Positions 1 through 5,583 of a stretch of DNA of 9,969 bases are shown one piece after another. The DNA is taken from assembly GCA_937132145.1 (NCBI GenBank), contig CAKZNY010000040.1, positions 1 to 9,969 on the forward strand, read 5' to 3'. The position numbers and the translations under genes are program-made. This DNA comes from an uncultured Paracoccaceae bacterium (GTDB lineage Bacteria > Pseudomonadota > Alphaproteobacteria > Rhodobacterales > Rhodobacteraceae). Each line of letters opens with the position of its first letter. The first letter of the stretch is position 1. The notes under the pieces are model-generated. The model searched no databases. It had not been told where the DNA came from and worked only from the letters and a program-made list of their open reading frames with translations.

Positions 1-33
1 ACGCGTTGTGTACGGGTTGTGTACGCATTGTGC
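1..33. repeat. Three tandem 11-bp repeats at window edge
   Basis: The units are ACGCGTTGTGT (1-11), ACGGGTTGTGT (12-22) and ACGCATTGTGC (23-33). They differ at one to three positions and keep a core of ACG, two variable bases, then TTGTG. The last unit runs into the perfect 8-bp palindrome TGTGCACA at 29-36. The array starts at the first base of the window, so it may extend further left. An 11-bp period is close to one DNA turn, which would put each unit on the same helix face, but a binding function is only inference. Confidence 0.6.
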
Positions 34-220
34 ACACGATATTCCGGTAAAAATGCCAAAGGTTAACGCGGGGCGCCGATCCACCCGCAACCCTCTTGCA
101 CCCATCCCCCAACAGGTCTATACGCACGCGGTGGACAACCGTCCGCAGAAACAAATGTAATGCCGTGTTTACCCTTTTAGACGCAATCGGGGGGTAGTTC
201 CGGCCAAAGGAGATAGCGTC
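1..220. other. Non-coding region upstream of rplO
   Basis: No recognisable gene lies here. The + strand frame starting at position 2 stays open to a TAA at 158-160, but the only ATG in it (53-55) has no convincing ribosome binding site and the 36-residue product resembles nothing I know. The expected upstream spc-operon neighbour, rpmD (L30), is not present in these 220 bases, so rplO has an unusually roomy leader. The segment holds the tandem repeats at 1-33 and a purine-rich ribosome binding site AAAGGAGA at 206-213, which serves rplO. I could not find a convincing -35/-10 pair. Confidence 0.6.
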
Positions 221-679
221 ATGAAATTGAATCAACTCGCCGATAATCCAGGTGCAACCAAAAAAGCCAAGCGCGTAGGTCGTGGACCAGGTTCGGGCAT
301 GGGTAAAATGGGTGGCCGTGGTATCAAGGGTCAAAAATCCCGTTCGGGCGTTGCCATTGGCGGCTTCGAGGGTGGCCAAATGCCACTATACATGCGTTTG
401 CCTAAACGTGGTTTCAACATGCGGAACCCTAAGCATCACGCAGTTATCAACCTCGGCATCCTGCAAAAATTCATTGATGCGAAGAAAATCGACATCAAAA
501 AAGACATCACCGAAGATGTTCTGGTTGAATCCGGTCTCGTTCGTCGCAAGTTGGACGGTGTTCGCCTGCTGGCTAAAGGCGAGCTGACGTCCAAGATCAA
601 CCTGACTGTCACTGGTGCCTCGAAATCTGCAGTTATTGCAGTCGAAAAAGCCGGTGGTTCTGTAACTCTTCCGGCATAA
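221..679 (+). CDS. rplO: 50S ribosomal protein L15
   Basis: L15 is a large-subunit protein that binds 23S rRNA during 50S assembly. The 152-residue product has the typical length. It begins [20 protein letters not shown] and carries the family's long basic, glycine-rich N-terminal arm (about residues 20-42, with GRGPGSG and [13 protein letters not shown]), followed by [19 protein letters not shown], which is diagnostic. The C-terminal half is the globular domain and ends with a stretch typical of L15 (KAGGSV). The ATG at 221 follows a strong ribosome binding site, AAAGGAGA at 206-213. Downstream is secY, the usual spc-operon order, after a gap of 131 nt that holds hairpins. Nothing looks damaged. 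Confidence 0.98.
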   Translation: MKLNQLADNPGATKKAKRVGRGPGSGMGKMGGRGIKGQKSRSGVAIGGFEGGQMPLYMRLPKRGFNMRNPKHHAVINLGILQKFIDAKKIDIKKDITEDVLVESGLVRRKLDGVRLLAKGELTSKINLTVTGASKSAVIAVEKAGGSVTLPA

Positions 680-709
680 ACCGGCAAAGAGTGGCGCGAA
701 TGACTTGTG

Positions 710-726
710 GGCGCGACGTTTGCGCC
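710..726 (+). other. Small hairpin between rplO and secY
   Basis: GGCGC (710-714) and GCGCC (722-726) form a 5-bp stem with loop GACGTTT. No T-run follows, so an intrinsic terminator is unlikely. It could be an mRNA stability or processing element, or chance. Confidence 0.3.
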
Positions 727-753
727 TTACATCTTAGACAGTGAAAATATTTC

Positions 754-789
754 GCGCCGCTGACACCCTCAAACGGGGGGCGGCGGCGC
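754..789 (+). promoter_or_regulatory. Hairpin directly upstream of the secY ribosome binding site
   Basis: GCGCCGC (754-760) pairs perfectly with GCGGCGC (783-789). Inside it, CCCTC (766-770) can pair with GGGGG (775-779) through one U-G pair, leaving the 4-base loop AAAC. The stem ends 6 nt before the secY ribosome binding site GGGAGGG (796-802). There is no T-run, so it is not an intrinsic terminator. A role in mRNA stability or in translation of secY is inference from position. Confidence 0.45.
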
Positions 790-810
790 AGTTTTGGGAG
801 GGCCATCCGA

Positions 811-2166
811 ATGGCATCGGCAGCAGAACAAATGGCATCGAACCTAAGTTGGGGTTCGTTTGGTAAAGCCAAAGAACTTCAACAGCGCATCCTGTTTGCG
901 CTTGGTTTGTTGCTGGTTTACCGGATGGGCACGTATATCCCTGTTCCGGGTATCGACGCGACACAATTGGCGGTATTCTTTGAATCGACGCGGGGCGGTA
1001 TCGGTGACATGCTCAACATGTTCACAGGTGGCGCGGTCAGCCGTATGGCGATCTTCTCGCTAGGTATTATGCCATATATCTCGGCTTCCATTATCGTCCA
1101 GCTTTTGACAGCGATGGTTCCGCAACTGGAAGCGTTGAAGAAAGAGGGTGAGCAGGGTCGCAAGAAAATCAACCAGTACACACGTTACGGTACGGTTTTT
1201 CTTGCTATGTTCCAATCCTATGCGCTGGCCGCTGGCCTTGAATCGCAGGGTCTGGCGTCTGATCCGGGCCTGTTCTTCCGCGCGACCGTTATGATCACGC
1301 TGGTTGGCGGCACCATGTTCCTTATGTGGCTGGGCGAACAGATCACAGCGCGCGGTATCGGCAACGGTATTTCGCTAATCATTTTTGTCGGCATCGTCGC
1401 CGAGCTTCCTGCCGCGTTGGCGCAGTTCTTTGCCTCCGGTCGTTCGGGTGCGCTTAGCCCGGCGCTGATTATCGGTGTTATGGTGATGGTTGTGTCGGTG
1501 ATCGCCTTCGTGGTGTTCATGGAGCGCGCGTTGCGAAAAATCCACATCCAGTATCCCAAACGCCAAGTGGGCATGAAGGTTTACGGCGGCGAGAGCAGCC
1601 ACCTTCCGGTCAAACTCAACCCTGCCGGCGTTATCCCAGCCATCTTCGCCAGCTCTTTGTTGCTGATGCCGACAACTATCGCGACCTTCTCTGGTTCCGA
1701 AAGCACAGGTATCGCCGCGACGATCGCCGCCTACATGGGCCGTGGCCAGCCACTTTACATGCTGTTCTACGGAGCGATGGTTGTGTTCTTTGCGTACTTC
1801 TATACCGCCAACGTGGCGTTCAAGACCGAGGATGTTGCCGAAAATCTGAAAAAGCAGGGTGGCTTCGTTCCGGGTATCCGCCCGGGTGCTAAAACGGCGC
1901 TTTACCTTGATTATGTCATGGTGCGCCTGCTGGTCGTTGGCTCTGCTTATCTGACAGCAGTTGTGCTGTTGCCAGAGGTGCTGATCTCCAAAACCGCGAT
2001 CCCGTTCTACTTCGGTGGCACATCGCTTCTGATTATTGTTTCTGTGACCATGGATACAATTACGCAGGTTCAGTCGCATATGATGGCGCATCAGTACGAA
2101 AGCCTGATCGAGAAATCGAAATTGCGTGGCAGGAACCGGGCGAAATCCAGAGGCCAACGTAAATGA
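811..2166 (+). CDS. secY: Protein translocase subunit SecY
   Basis: SecY is the pore-forming inner-membrane subunit of the SecYEG translocon, which exports unfolded preproteins driven by SecA and inserts membrane proteins delivered by SRP. The 451-residue product has about ten hydrophobic spans. The first SecY signature, [16 protein letters not shown], starts at residue 84 in the second span. A charged cytosolic loop [19 protein letters not shown] follows, and the second signature region reads [14 protein letters not shown]. The conserved cytoplasmic stretch with [14 protein letters not shown] is also present, as is a basic C-terminal tail ending in RGQRK. The ATG at 811 sits 8 nt after GGGAGGG (796-802). 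The stop codon overlaps the adk start by 4 nt, suggesting translational coupling. Confidence 0.98.
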   Translation: MASAAEQMASNLSWGSFGKAKELQQRILFALGLLLVYRMGTYIPVPGIDATQLAVFFESTRGGIGDMLNMFTGGAVSRMAIFSLGIMPYISASIIVQLLTAMVPQLEALKKEGEQGRKKINQYTRYGTVFLAMFQSYALAAGLESQGLASDPGLFFRATVMITLVGGTMFLMWLGEQITARGIGNGISLIIFVGIVAELPAALAQFFASGRSGALSPALIIGVMVMVVSVIAFVVFMERALRKIHIQYPKRQVGMKVYGGESSHLPVKLNPAGVIPAIFASSLLLMPTTIATFSGSESTGIAATIAAYMGRGQPLYMLFYGAMVVFFAYFYTANVAFKTEDVAENLKKQGGFVPGIRPGAKTALYLDYVMVRLLVVGSAYLTAVVLLPEVLISKTAIPFYFGGTSLLIIVSVTMDTITQVQSHMMAHQYESLIEKSKLRGRNRAKSRGQRK

Positions 2167-2810
2167 ACATAATTCTGCTCGGGCCACCGGGCGCTGGAAA
2201 AGGAACTCAGGCGCATCGGTTGGTGGCCGAGCGGGGTATGGTTCAACTGTCCACAGGTGACATGCTGCGTGCAGCACGTGCATCGGGCACTGAAATGGGC
2301 AAGCAGGTCGCCGCAGTGATGGATCGCGGCGATTTGGTTACCGACGCGATCGTTATTGGTCTTATCGCAGAGCAGCTTGATAACGATACAAGCGGGAACG
2401 GTTTTATCTTTGATGGTTTCCCGCGGACGTTGGCACAAGCCGACGCATTGGGTGATTTGCTGGGAAGCAAAGGGCAGACCCTGCACGCTGTGGTCGAGAT
2501 GAAGGTCGATGACGAAGCTTTGGTTTCGCGCATTGCCGGGCGTTTTACCTGTAGCAAATGTGGGGCGGTTTACCACGACGTGACCAGAAAACCTGTGAAG
2601 GACGGTGAGTGTGACACTTGTGGCAGCCATGATTTCACGCACCGTAAGGATGATAACGCAGAGTCTCTGCGCACGCGGCTTATGGCTTACTACCGTGATA
2701 CCTCGCCGTTGATCGGGTATTACTATGCTAAAGGCCAACTGAAGCGTATCGATGGACTTGGCGAGATTGACGAAGTTGCGGCACGTGTTGCCGGCGCGTT
2801 GGGAGAATAA
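2163..2810 (+). CDS. adk: Adenylate kinase with zinc-type LID
   Basis: Adenylate kinase is a cytosolic enzyme that converts ATP plus AMP to two ADP and so sets the adenylate energy balance. The 215-residue product shows the P-loop [10 protein letters not shown] at residues 7-16, the AMP-binding STGDMLR at 30-36 and FDGFPRT at 83-89. It is the long form with a LID domain of about residues 126-164. The LID holds four cysteines, C130, C133, C150 and C153, spaced as a Cys4 zinc site, which is known to stabilise the LID in some bacterial homologues; zinc binding here is inferred. The LID arginines and the [16 protein letters not shown] stretch are intact. The ATG shares ATGA (2163-2166) with the secY stop, with AGAGG at 2149-2153 as a possible ribosome binding site. 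Confidence 0.98.
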   Translation: MNIILLGPPGAGKGTQAHRLVAERGMVQLSTGDMLRAARASGTEMGKQVAAVMDRGDLVTDAIVIGLIAEQLDNDTSGNGFIFDGFPRTLAQADALGDLLGSKGQTLHAVVEMKVDDEALVSRIAGRFTCSKCGAVYHDVTRKPVKDGECDTCGSHDFTHRKDDNAESLRTRLMAYYRDTSPLIGYYYAKGQLKRIDGLGEIDEVAARVAGALGE

Positions 2811-2832
2811 GAATTAACCTCGGGAATCGGGG

Positions 2833-2860
2833 TTGACGGTGCTGCGGATGCTCCTATAAT
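2833..2860 (+). promoter_or_regulatory. Strong sigma70-type promoter for the rpsM-rpoA-rplQ operon
   Basis: The -35 box TTGACG (2833-2838) is separated by 16 bp from a perfect -10 box TATAAT (2855-2860). This is the best promoter match in the window. Transcription would begin near 2866-2868, giving an untranslated leader of about 165 nt before rpsM. It lies 23 nt after the adk stop, so the alpha operon has its own promoter in addition to any readthrough from secY-adk. Confidence 0.85.
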
Positions 2861-2866
2861 TCGCGA

Positions 2867-3030
2867 GCTTTCCTAAGGGAGAGCGTTTGTGTTATCTGAT
2901 TCGGATCACATGAAAACCTCGGCCCGAGATATGGGCAAATGGCCCACCAGCCTGAACAGGGACGGTGGGTTTTAGTTGTGAAAAAAGGTTCCGGTATGAC
3001 GGAGCCGCAAACGAGAATGGAGGCCATTTT
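2867..3030 (+). promoter_or_regulatory. Structured leader RNA of rpsM (candidate cis-regulatory element)
   Basis: Reading from the predicted start, several stems can form. GCTTTCC (2867-2873) pairs with GGAGAGC (2878-2884) around loop TAAG with one G-U pair. TGTG-TT-ATCT (2888-2897) pairs with GGAT-CACA (2903-2910) with a TT bulge. CTCG (2918-2921) pairs with CGAG (2925-2928). Two competing hairpins occupy 2932-2969. GGTTCCG (2987-2993) pairs with CGGAGCC (3000-3006). The ribosome binding site GGAGG (3019-3023) follows. In E. coli the equivalent position carries the S4-binding alpha-operon leader, but rpsD (S4) is absent from this operon and I do not see that pseudoknot. Pairings were found by eye and no folding energy was computed. 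Confidence 0.5.
2932..2973 (+). terminator. Possible attenuator: competing hairpins with short T-run
   Basis: The terminator-like stem is CCCACC (2943-2948) with GGTGGG (2964-2969), six perfect pairs extendable by two G-U pairs, with a small inner CCT/AGG stem, followed by TTTT (2970-2973). The upstream half is shared with an alternative hairpin, TGGGC (2932-2936) with GCCCA (2942-2946), so both cannot form together. The T-run is short, so termination would be partial at best. Function is inferred from geometry alone. Confidence 0.4.
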
Positions 3031-3399
3031 TTGGCACGTATTGCAGGGGTAAACATCCCCACACATAAACGGGTAGTAATTGCCCTGACTTATATCCACG
3101 GCATCGGTAACACGTCCGCCCAGGCTATCTGCGACGCAGTTGGCATTGATGGTCCACGTCGTGTTAACGATTTGTCCGACGCTGAAGTTCTAGCTGTGCG
3201 CGAGCATATCGATGCGAACTATCAGGTTGAAGGTGATCGCCGCCGTGAAGTTCAGATGAACATCAAGCGCCTGATGGACCTTGGCTGCTACCGTGGCATC
3301 CGTCACCGTCGTGGTCTTCCTGTGCGTGGTCAGCGGACCAGCACGAATGCTCGTACTCGCAAAGGTCCTGCTAAGGCCATTGCCGGTAAGAAGAAATAA
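3031..3399 (+). CDS. rpsM: 30S ribosomal protein S13
   Basis: S13 sits in the head of the small subunit, contacts the large subunit and the P-site tRNA, and binds 16S rRNA. The 122-residue product matches the family length. It begins [13 protein letters not shown] after the initiator, has the [10 protein letters not shown] helix-hairpin-helix region, and ends in the basic tail with [20 protein letters not shown] followed by a lysine-rich end. I chose the TTG at 3031 because it places the initiator directly before the conserved ARIAGV and lies 7 nt after GGAGG (3019-3023). The frame is open back to a GTG at 2965, but that would add 22 residues foreign to S13. A TTG start is uncommon for a highly expressed ribosomal gene. 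It is first in the rpsM-rpsK-rpoA-rplQ unit. Confidence 0.96.
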   Translation: MARIAGVNIPTHKRVVIALTYIHGIGNTSAQAICDAVGIDGPRRVNDLSDAEVLAVREHIDANYQVEGDRRREVQMNIKRLMDLGCYRGIRHRRGLPVRGQRTSTNARTRKGPAKAIAGKKK

Positions 3400-3414
3400 G
3401 GGAGGGTTGATTTA

Positions 3415-3804
3415 ATGGCACGTGAAAAAGCTCGTACGAAGAAGAAAGTCCGCAAAAACATCTCTACAGGTGTTGCGCACATTAGTTCTTCGTTCAACAA
3501 CACAAAAATCCTGATCGCTGACGCGCAGGGCAATGCGATTGCATGGTCCTCGGCCGGTACGATGGGTTTCAAAGGCTCGCGTAAGTCTACACCTTATGCA
3601 GCGCAGATGGCTGCCGAAGATGCAGGCAAAAAAGCGCAAGAGCATGGCATGAAAACGCTTGAAGTAGAAGTTCAAGGCCCGGGTTCGGGTCGCGAATCTG
3701 CACTTCGTGCGTTGGCTGCAATTGGTCTGAACATCACATCGATCCGTGACGTGACCCCAATGGCCCACAACGGCTGTCGCCCACCAAAGCGTCGCCGCGT
3801 TTAA
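3415..3804 (+). CDS. rpsK: 30S ribosomal protein S11
   Basis: S11 is located on the platform of the 30S subunit and helps shape the mRNA exit and E-site region. The 129-residue product is of standard length. It opens with a lysine- and arginine-rich stretch ([15 protein letters not shown]), continues with [16 protein letters not shown] and the [20 protein letters not shown] region, and closes with the family signature [18 protein letters not shown]. The ATG at 3415 lies 8 nt after GGGAGGG (3400-3406), and only 15 nt separate it from rpsM. In many bacteria rpsD follows, but here the next gene is rpoA, as is usual in alphaproteobacteria. Confidence 0.98.
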   Translation: MAREKARTKKKVRKNISTGVAHISSSFNNTKILIADAQGNAIAWSSAGTMGFKGSRKSTPYAAQMAAEDAGKKAQEHGMKTLEVEVQGPGSGRESALRALAAIGLNITSIRDVTPMAHNGCRPPKRRRV

Positions 3805-3818
3805 CGCTATTTACCTAC

Positions 3819-3850
3819 CGGACTGTGCCTGAATTTTCGGGCGCAGTCTG
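3819..3850 (+). other. Strong hairpin between rpsK and rpoA
   Basis: GACTGTGCCTGA (3821-3832) pairs with TCGGGCGCAGTC (3837-3848), twelve pairs including two G-U, around the loop ATTT. Two more pairs extend it to 3819-3850. It is followed by TGTTCTGTT, which is T-rich but not a run. It begins 14 nt after the rpsK stop. It could be a partial terminator that lowers rpoA relative to the ribosomal genes, or an RNase processing or stability site. The sequence alone does not decide. Confidence 0.55.
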
Positions 3851-3860
3851 TTCTGTTAAT

Positions 3861-3912
3861 AAACCTCGGGCGTTCCCCACCGGATCCAGTCGGGAACAAG
3901 TATGGAGGCCAT
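3861..3912 (+). promoter_or_regulatory. rpoA leader with hairpin and motifs shared with the rpsM leader
   Basis: GTTCCC (3872-3877) pairs with GGGAAC (3892-3897), six perfect pairs. The segment also contains AAACCTCGG (3861-3869), CCCACC (3876-3881) and ATGGAGGCCAT (3902-3912). The same three words occur in the same order in the rpsM leader at 2914-2922, 2943-2948 and 3017-3027. The last word contains the ribosome binding site GGAGG flanked by the complementary tetramers ATGG and CCAT. No promoter was seen here, so this is an intergenic mRNA element. Confidence 0.4.
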
Positions 3913-3915
3913 AAT

Positions 3916-4932
3916 ATGATCCACAAGAATTGGCAGGAGTTAATCCGCCCAACGTCGCTGGAAATTAAATCCGGCGCAGATGCACTTCGCATGGCAACGG
4001 CGATCGCCGAACCGCTAGAGCGCGGCTTCGGTCTGACACTCGGCAACGCGCTTCGTCGCGTTCTGTTGTCTTCGCTTCAGGGCGCGGCCATCACGTCGGT
4101 GCAGATTGACAACGTATTGCACGAGTTCTCGAGCGTGGTTGGTGTGCGTGAAGACGTAACCGACATCGTTTTGAACCTCAAAGGCGTTGCGATTTCCATG
4201 GAAGTCGAAGGCCCGAAACGTTTGGCAATTAACGCAACGGGGCCGGGTGTTGTAACGGCTGGCGATATCGCTGAAACCAACGGCATCGAAATCCTGAACA
4301 AAGATCACGTTATCTGTCACCTCGACGATGGCGCGACGCTTTATATGGAGCTGACTGTCGAAACCGGCAAAGGCTACGTTGCTGCAGACAAGAACCGCCC
4401 AGATGATGCGCCAATCGGCCTGATTTCGATCGACGCGTTGTTCTCGCCAGTGCTTAAGGCTTCTTATAAAGTTGAACCAACCCGCGAAGGTCAGGTTCTG
4501 GATTATGACAAGCTGACATTGACTGTCGAAACTGATGGCTCGATTTCACCTGAGGATGCGATCGCTTTTGCGGCCCGTATCCTTCAGGATCAGCTGGCTG
4601 TATTCGTTAACTTCGACGAGCCTGAAGCGGCTGGTCGTGACGACGAAGAAGACGATCTCGAGTTCAACCCGCTTCTGCTGAAGAAAGTGGACGAGCTGGA
4701 ATTGTCGGTACGTTCGGCAAACTGCCTGAAAAACGACAACATCGTTTACATCGGCGATCTGATCCAGAAAACCGAAGCAGAGATGCTGCGTACACCGAAC
4801 TTCGGCCGCAAGTCGTTGAACGAGATCAAAGAAGTGCTGACAACTATGGGTCTGCACCTCGGAATGGACATCATCGACTGGCCACCAGACAACATCGAAG
4901 AGCTGGCGAAAAAGTTCGAAGATCACTTTTGA
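3916..4932 (+). CDS. rpoA: DNA-directed RNA polymerase subunit alpha
   Basis: The alpha subunit dimerises to start RNA polymerase assembly and contacts promoter UP elements and activators through its C-terminal domain. The 338-residue product is full length. The N-terminal domain spans about residues 1-235 and includes the dimer-interface stretch [20 protein letters not shown] followed by [17 protein letters not shown]. An acidic linker (about 240-252, [10 protein letters not shown]) joins it to the C-terminal domain from about 253. That domain contains [12 protein letters not shown], where R266 corresponds to E. coli R265, the DNA-contacting residue, and the helix-hairpin-helix [16 protein letters not shown]. 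The ATG at 3916 lies 7 nt after GGAGG (3904-3908). Stop at 4932 is followed by a palindrome and 134 nt to rplQ. Confidence 0.98.
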   Translation: MIHKNWQELIRPTSLEIKSGADALRMATAIAEPLERGFGLTLGNALRRVLLSSLQGAAITSVQIDNVLHEFSSVVGVREDVTDIVLNLKGVAISMEVEGPKRLAINATGPGVVTAGDIAETNGIEILNKDHVICHLDDGATLYMELTVETGKGYVAADKNRPDDAPIGLISIDALFSPVLKASYKVEPTREGQVLDYDKLTLTVETDGSISPEDAIAFAARILQDQLAVFVNFDEPEAAGRDDEEDDLEFNPLLLKKVDELELSVRSANCLKNDNIVYIGDLIQKTEAEMLRTPNFGRKSLNEIKEVLTTMGLHLGMDIIDWPPDNIEELAKKFEDHF

Positions 4933-4938
4933 AAATAG

Positions 4939-4959
4939 GGGTGGGTGAATCACCCACCC
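4939..4959. repeat. Palindromic repeat, copy 1 (after rpoA)
   Basis: GGGTGGGTGA (4939-4948) and TCACCCACCC (4950-4959) form a perfect inverted repeat around a single A. The inner 19 bp, GGTGGGTGAATCACCCACC (4940-4958), occurs again unchanged at 5502-5520 after rplQ. No T-run follows, so it is not a standard intrinsic terminator. As RNA it would give about eight pairs with a 5-base loop. Confidence 0.8.
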
Positions 4960-4968
4960 TACACAATG

Positions 4969-4983
4969 CCCGCAGTTGGCGGG
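4969..4983 (+). other. Small hairpin in the rplQ leader
   Basis: CCCGC (4969-4973) pairs with GCGGG (4979-4983) around AGTTG. It lies in the 134-nt gap between rpoA and rplQ. A purine-rich AAGGAGAG at 5007-5014 further on is too far (13 nt) from the ATG at 5028 to make a convincing start for an eight-codon frame. I see no promoter in the gap. Confidence 0.3.
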
Positions 4984-5066
4984 GAATATCAGGGCAATAA
5001 CGCCCCAAGGAGAGTAGTTCCACCCGCATGGGCTGCCAGACAAAGTATAAATGAAGGACTAAGAAA

Positions 5067-5489
5067 ATGCGTCATGGTAATGGTTACCGTAAGTTAAACC
5101 GAACCCACGAACACCGCAAAGCGATGTTCGCGAACATGGTATGCTCGTTGATCGAGCACGAGCAGATCAAAACGACTTTGCCGAAAGCCAAAGAATTGAA
5201 GCGTATTATCGACAAGATTATTACGCTAGGCAAAAAAGGCGACCTTCATTCGCGCCGTATCGCACGCTCGCGTATGCGTCAGGAAGATGCCGTCAAGAAA
5301 TTGTTTGATGTGATCGGCCCGCGCTACAAAGAGCGTACAGGTGGATATGCCCGCGTTATCCGCGCCGGCTTCCGTTTTGGCGACATGGCCCCGATGGCAA
5401 TCATCGAGCTGGTTGACCGCGATGTTGACGCCAAAGGTAAAGGCGACAAAGCCCGCGTTGTGCTTGAAGAAGCAACGGCTGACGAATAA
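5067..5489 (+). CDS. rplQ: 50S ribosomal protein L17
   Basis: L17 is a large-subunit protein near the peptide exit tunnel. The 140-residue product begins with the family signature [20 protein letters not shown], followed by [20 protein letters not shown] and the [20 protein letters not shown] segment; the C-terminal tail (from about residue 115) is charged and variable, as in other alphaproteobacteria. The ATG at 5067 lies 8 nt after GAAGGA (5053-5058). It is the last gene of the alpha operon: a 19-bp palindrome and then a strong intrinsic terminator follow. The gene is bracketed by two identical palindromes, which is unusual and is described separately. Confidence 0.98.
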   Translation: MRHGNGYRKLNRTHEHRKAMFANMVCSLIEHEQIKTTLPKAKELKRIIDKIITLGKKGDLHSRRIARSRMRQEDAVKKLFDVIGPRYKERTGGYARVIRAGFRFGDMAPMAIIELVDRDVDAKGKGDKARVVLEEATADE

Positions 5490-5501
5490 ACTTTGAATAA
5501 C

Positions 5502-5520
5502 GGTGGGTGAATCACCCACC
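5502..5520. repeat. Palindromic repeat, copy 2 (after rplQ)
   Basis: GGTGGGTGAATCACCCACC (5502-5520) is an exact copy of 4940-4958. The flanks also agree in part: AATA stands 3-6 bases to the left and TAC begins 2 bases to the right in both copies, so the homologous unit is somewhat longer than 19 bp. It lies between the rplQ stop and a separate classical terminator, so termination is unlikely to be its only role. Confidence 0.8.
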
Positions 5521-5526
5521 TTACGA

Positions 5527-5554
5527 GACCCCGGATGAATTTCCGGGGTTTTTT
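5527..5554 (+). terminator. Intrinsic terminator of the alpha operon
   Basis: ACCCCGGA (5528-5535) pairs perfectly with TCCGGGGT (5542-5549) around the loop TGAATT, extendable by G-U and A-U pairs outward, and runs into six T (5549-5554) with more T at 5557-5560. This is a classical rho-independent terminator for + strand transcription ending after rplQ, and it separates the ribosomal operon from rarA. Confidence 0.93.
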
Positions 5555-5583
5555 CGTTTTGGTTGACAGGGTAACGTGGGGCC

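Noticed and set aside
53..160. 36-codon open frame before rplO
   Set aside because: No ribosome binding site, no similarity to rpmD or another small protein I recognise, and rich in proline and arginine as non-coding GC-rich DNA often is.
720..750. Possible promoter before secY (TTGCGC with an A/T-rich stretch)
   Set aside because: The -10 candidate is poor and spacing is uncertain; the gene is expected to be read from upstream in the spc operon.
1375..2283. 302-residue open frame on the - strand over secY
   Set aside because: It is a shadow frame: SecY on the + strand is complete and conserved, and the reverse translation is histidine- and arginine-rich without recognisable domains.
2965..3030. 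N-terminal extension of S13 from a GTG at 2965
   Set aside because: The added 22 residues do not resemble S13, overlap a predicted hairpin, and lack a ribosome binding site; the TTG at 3031 fits the conserved N-terminus and spacing.
5028..5054. Eight-codon leader peptide frame before rplQ
   Set aside because: The purine-rich stretch at 5007-5014 is too far from the ATG, and the peptide has no regulatory codon pattern.
5563..5568. Perfect -35 box TTGACA just before rarA
   Set aside because: No acceptable -10 box lies 15-19 bp downstream; it would fall inside the first codons of rarA, and a later start would remove the conserved PLADRLRP.
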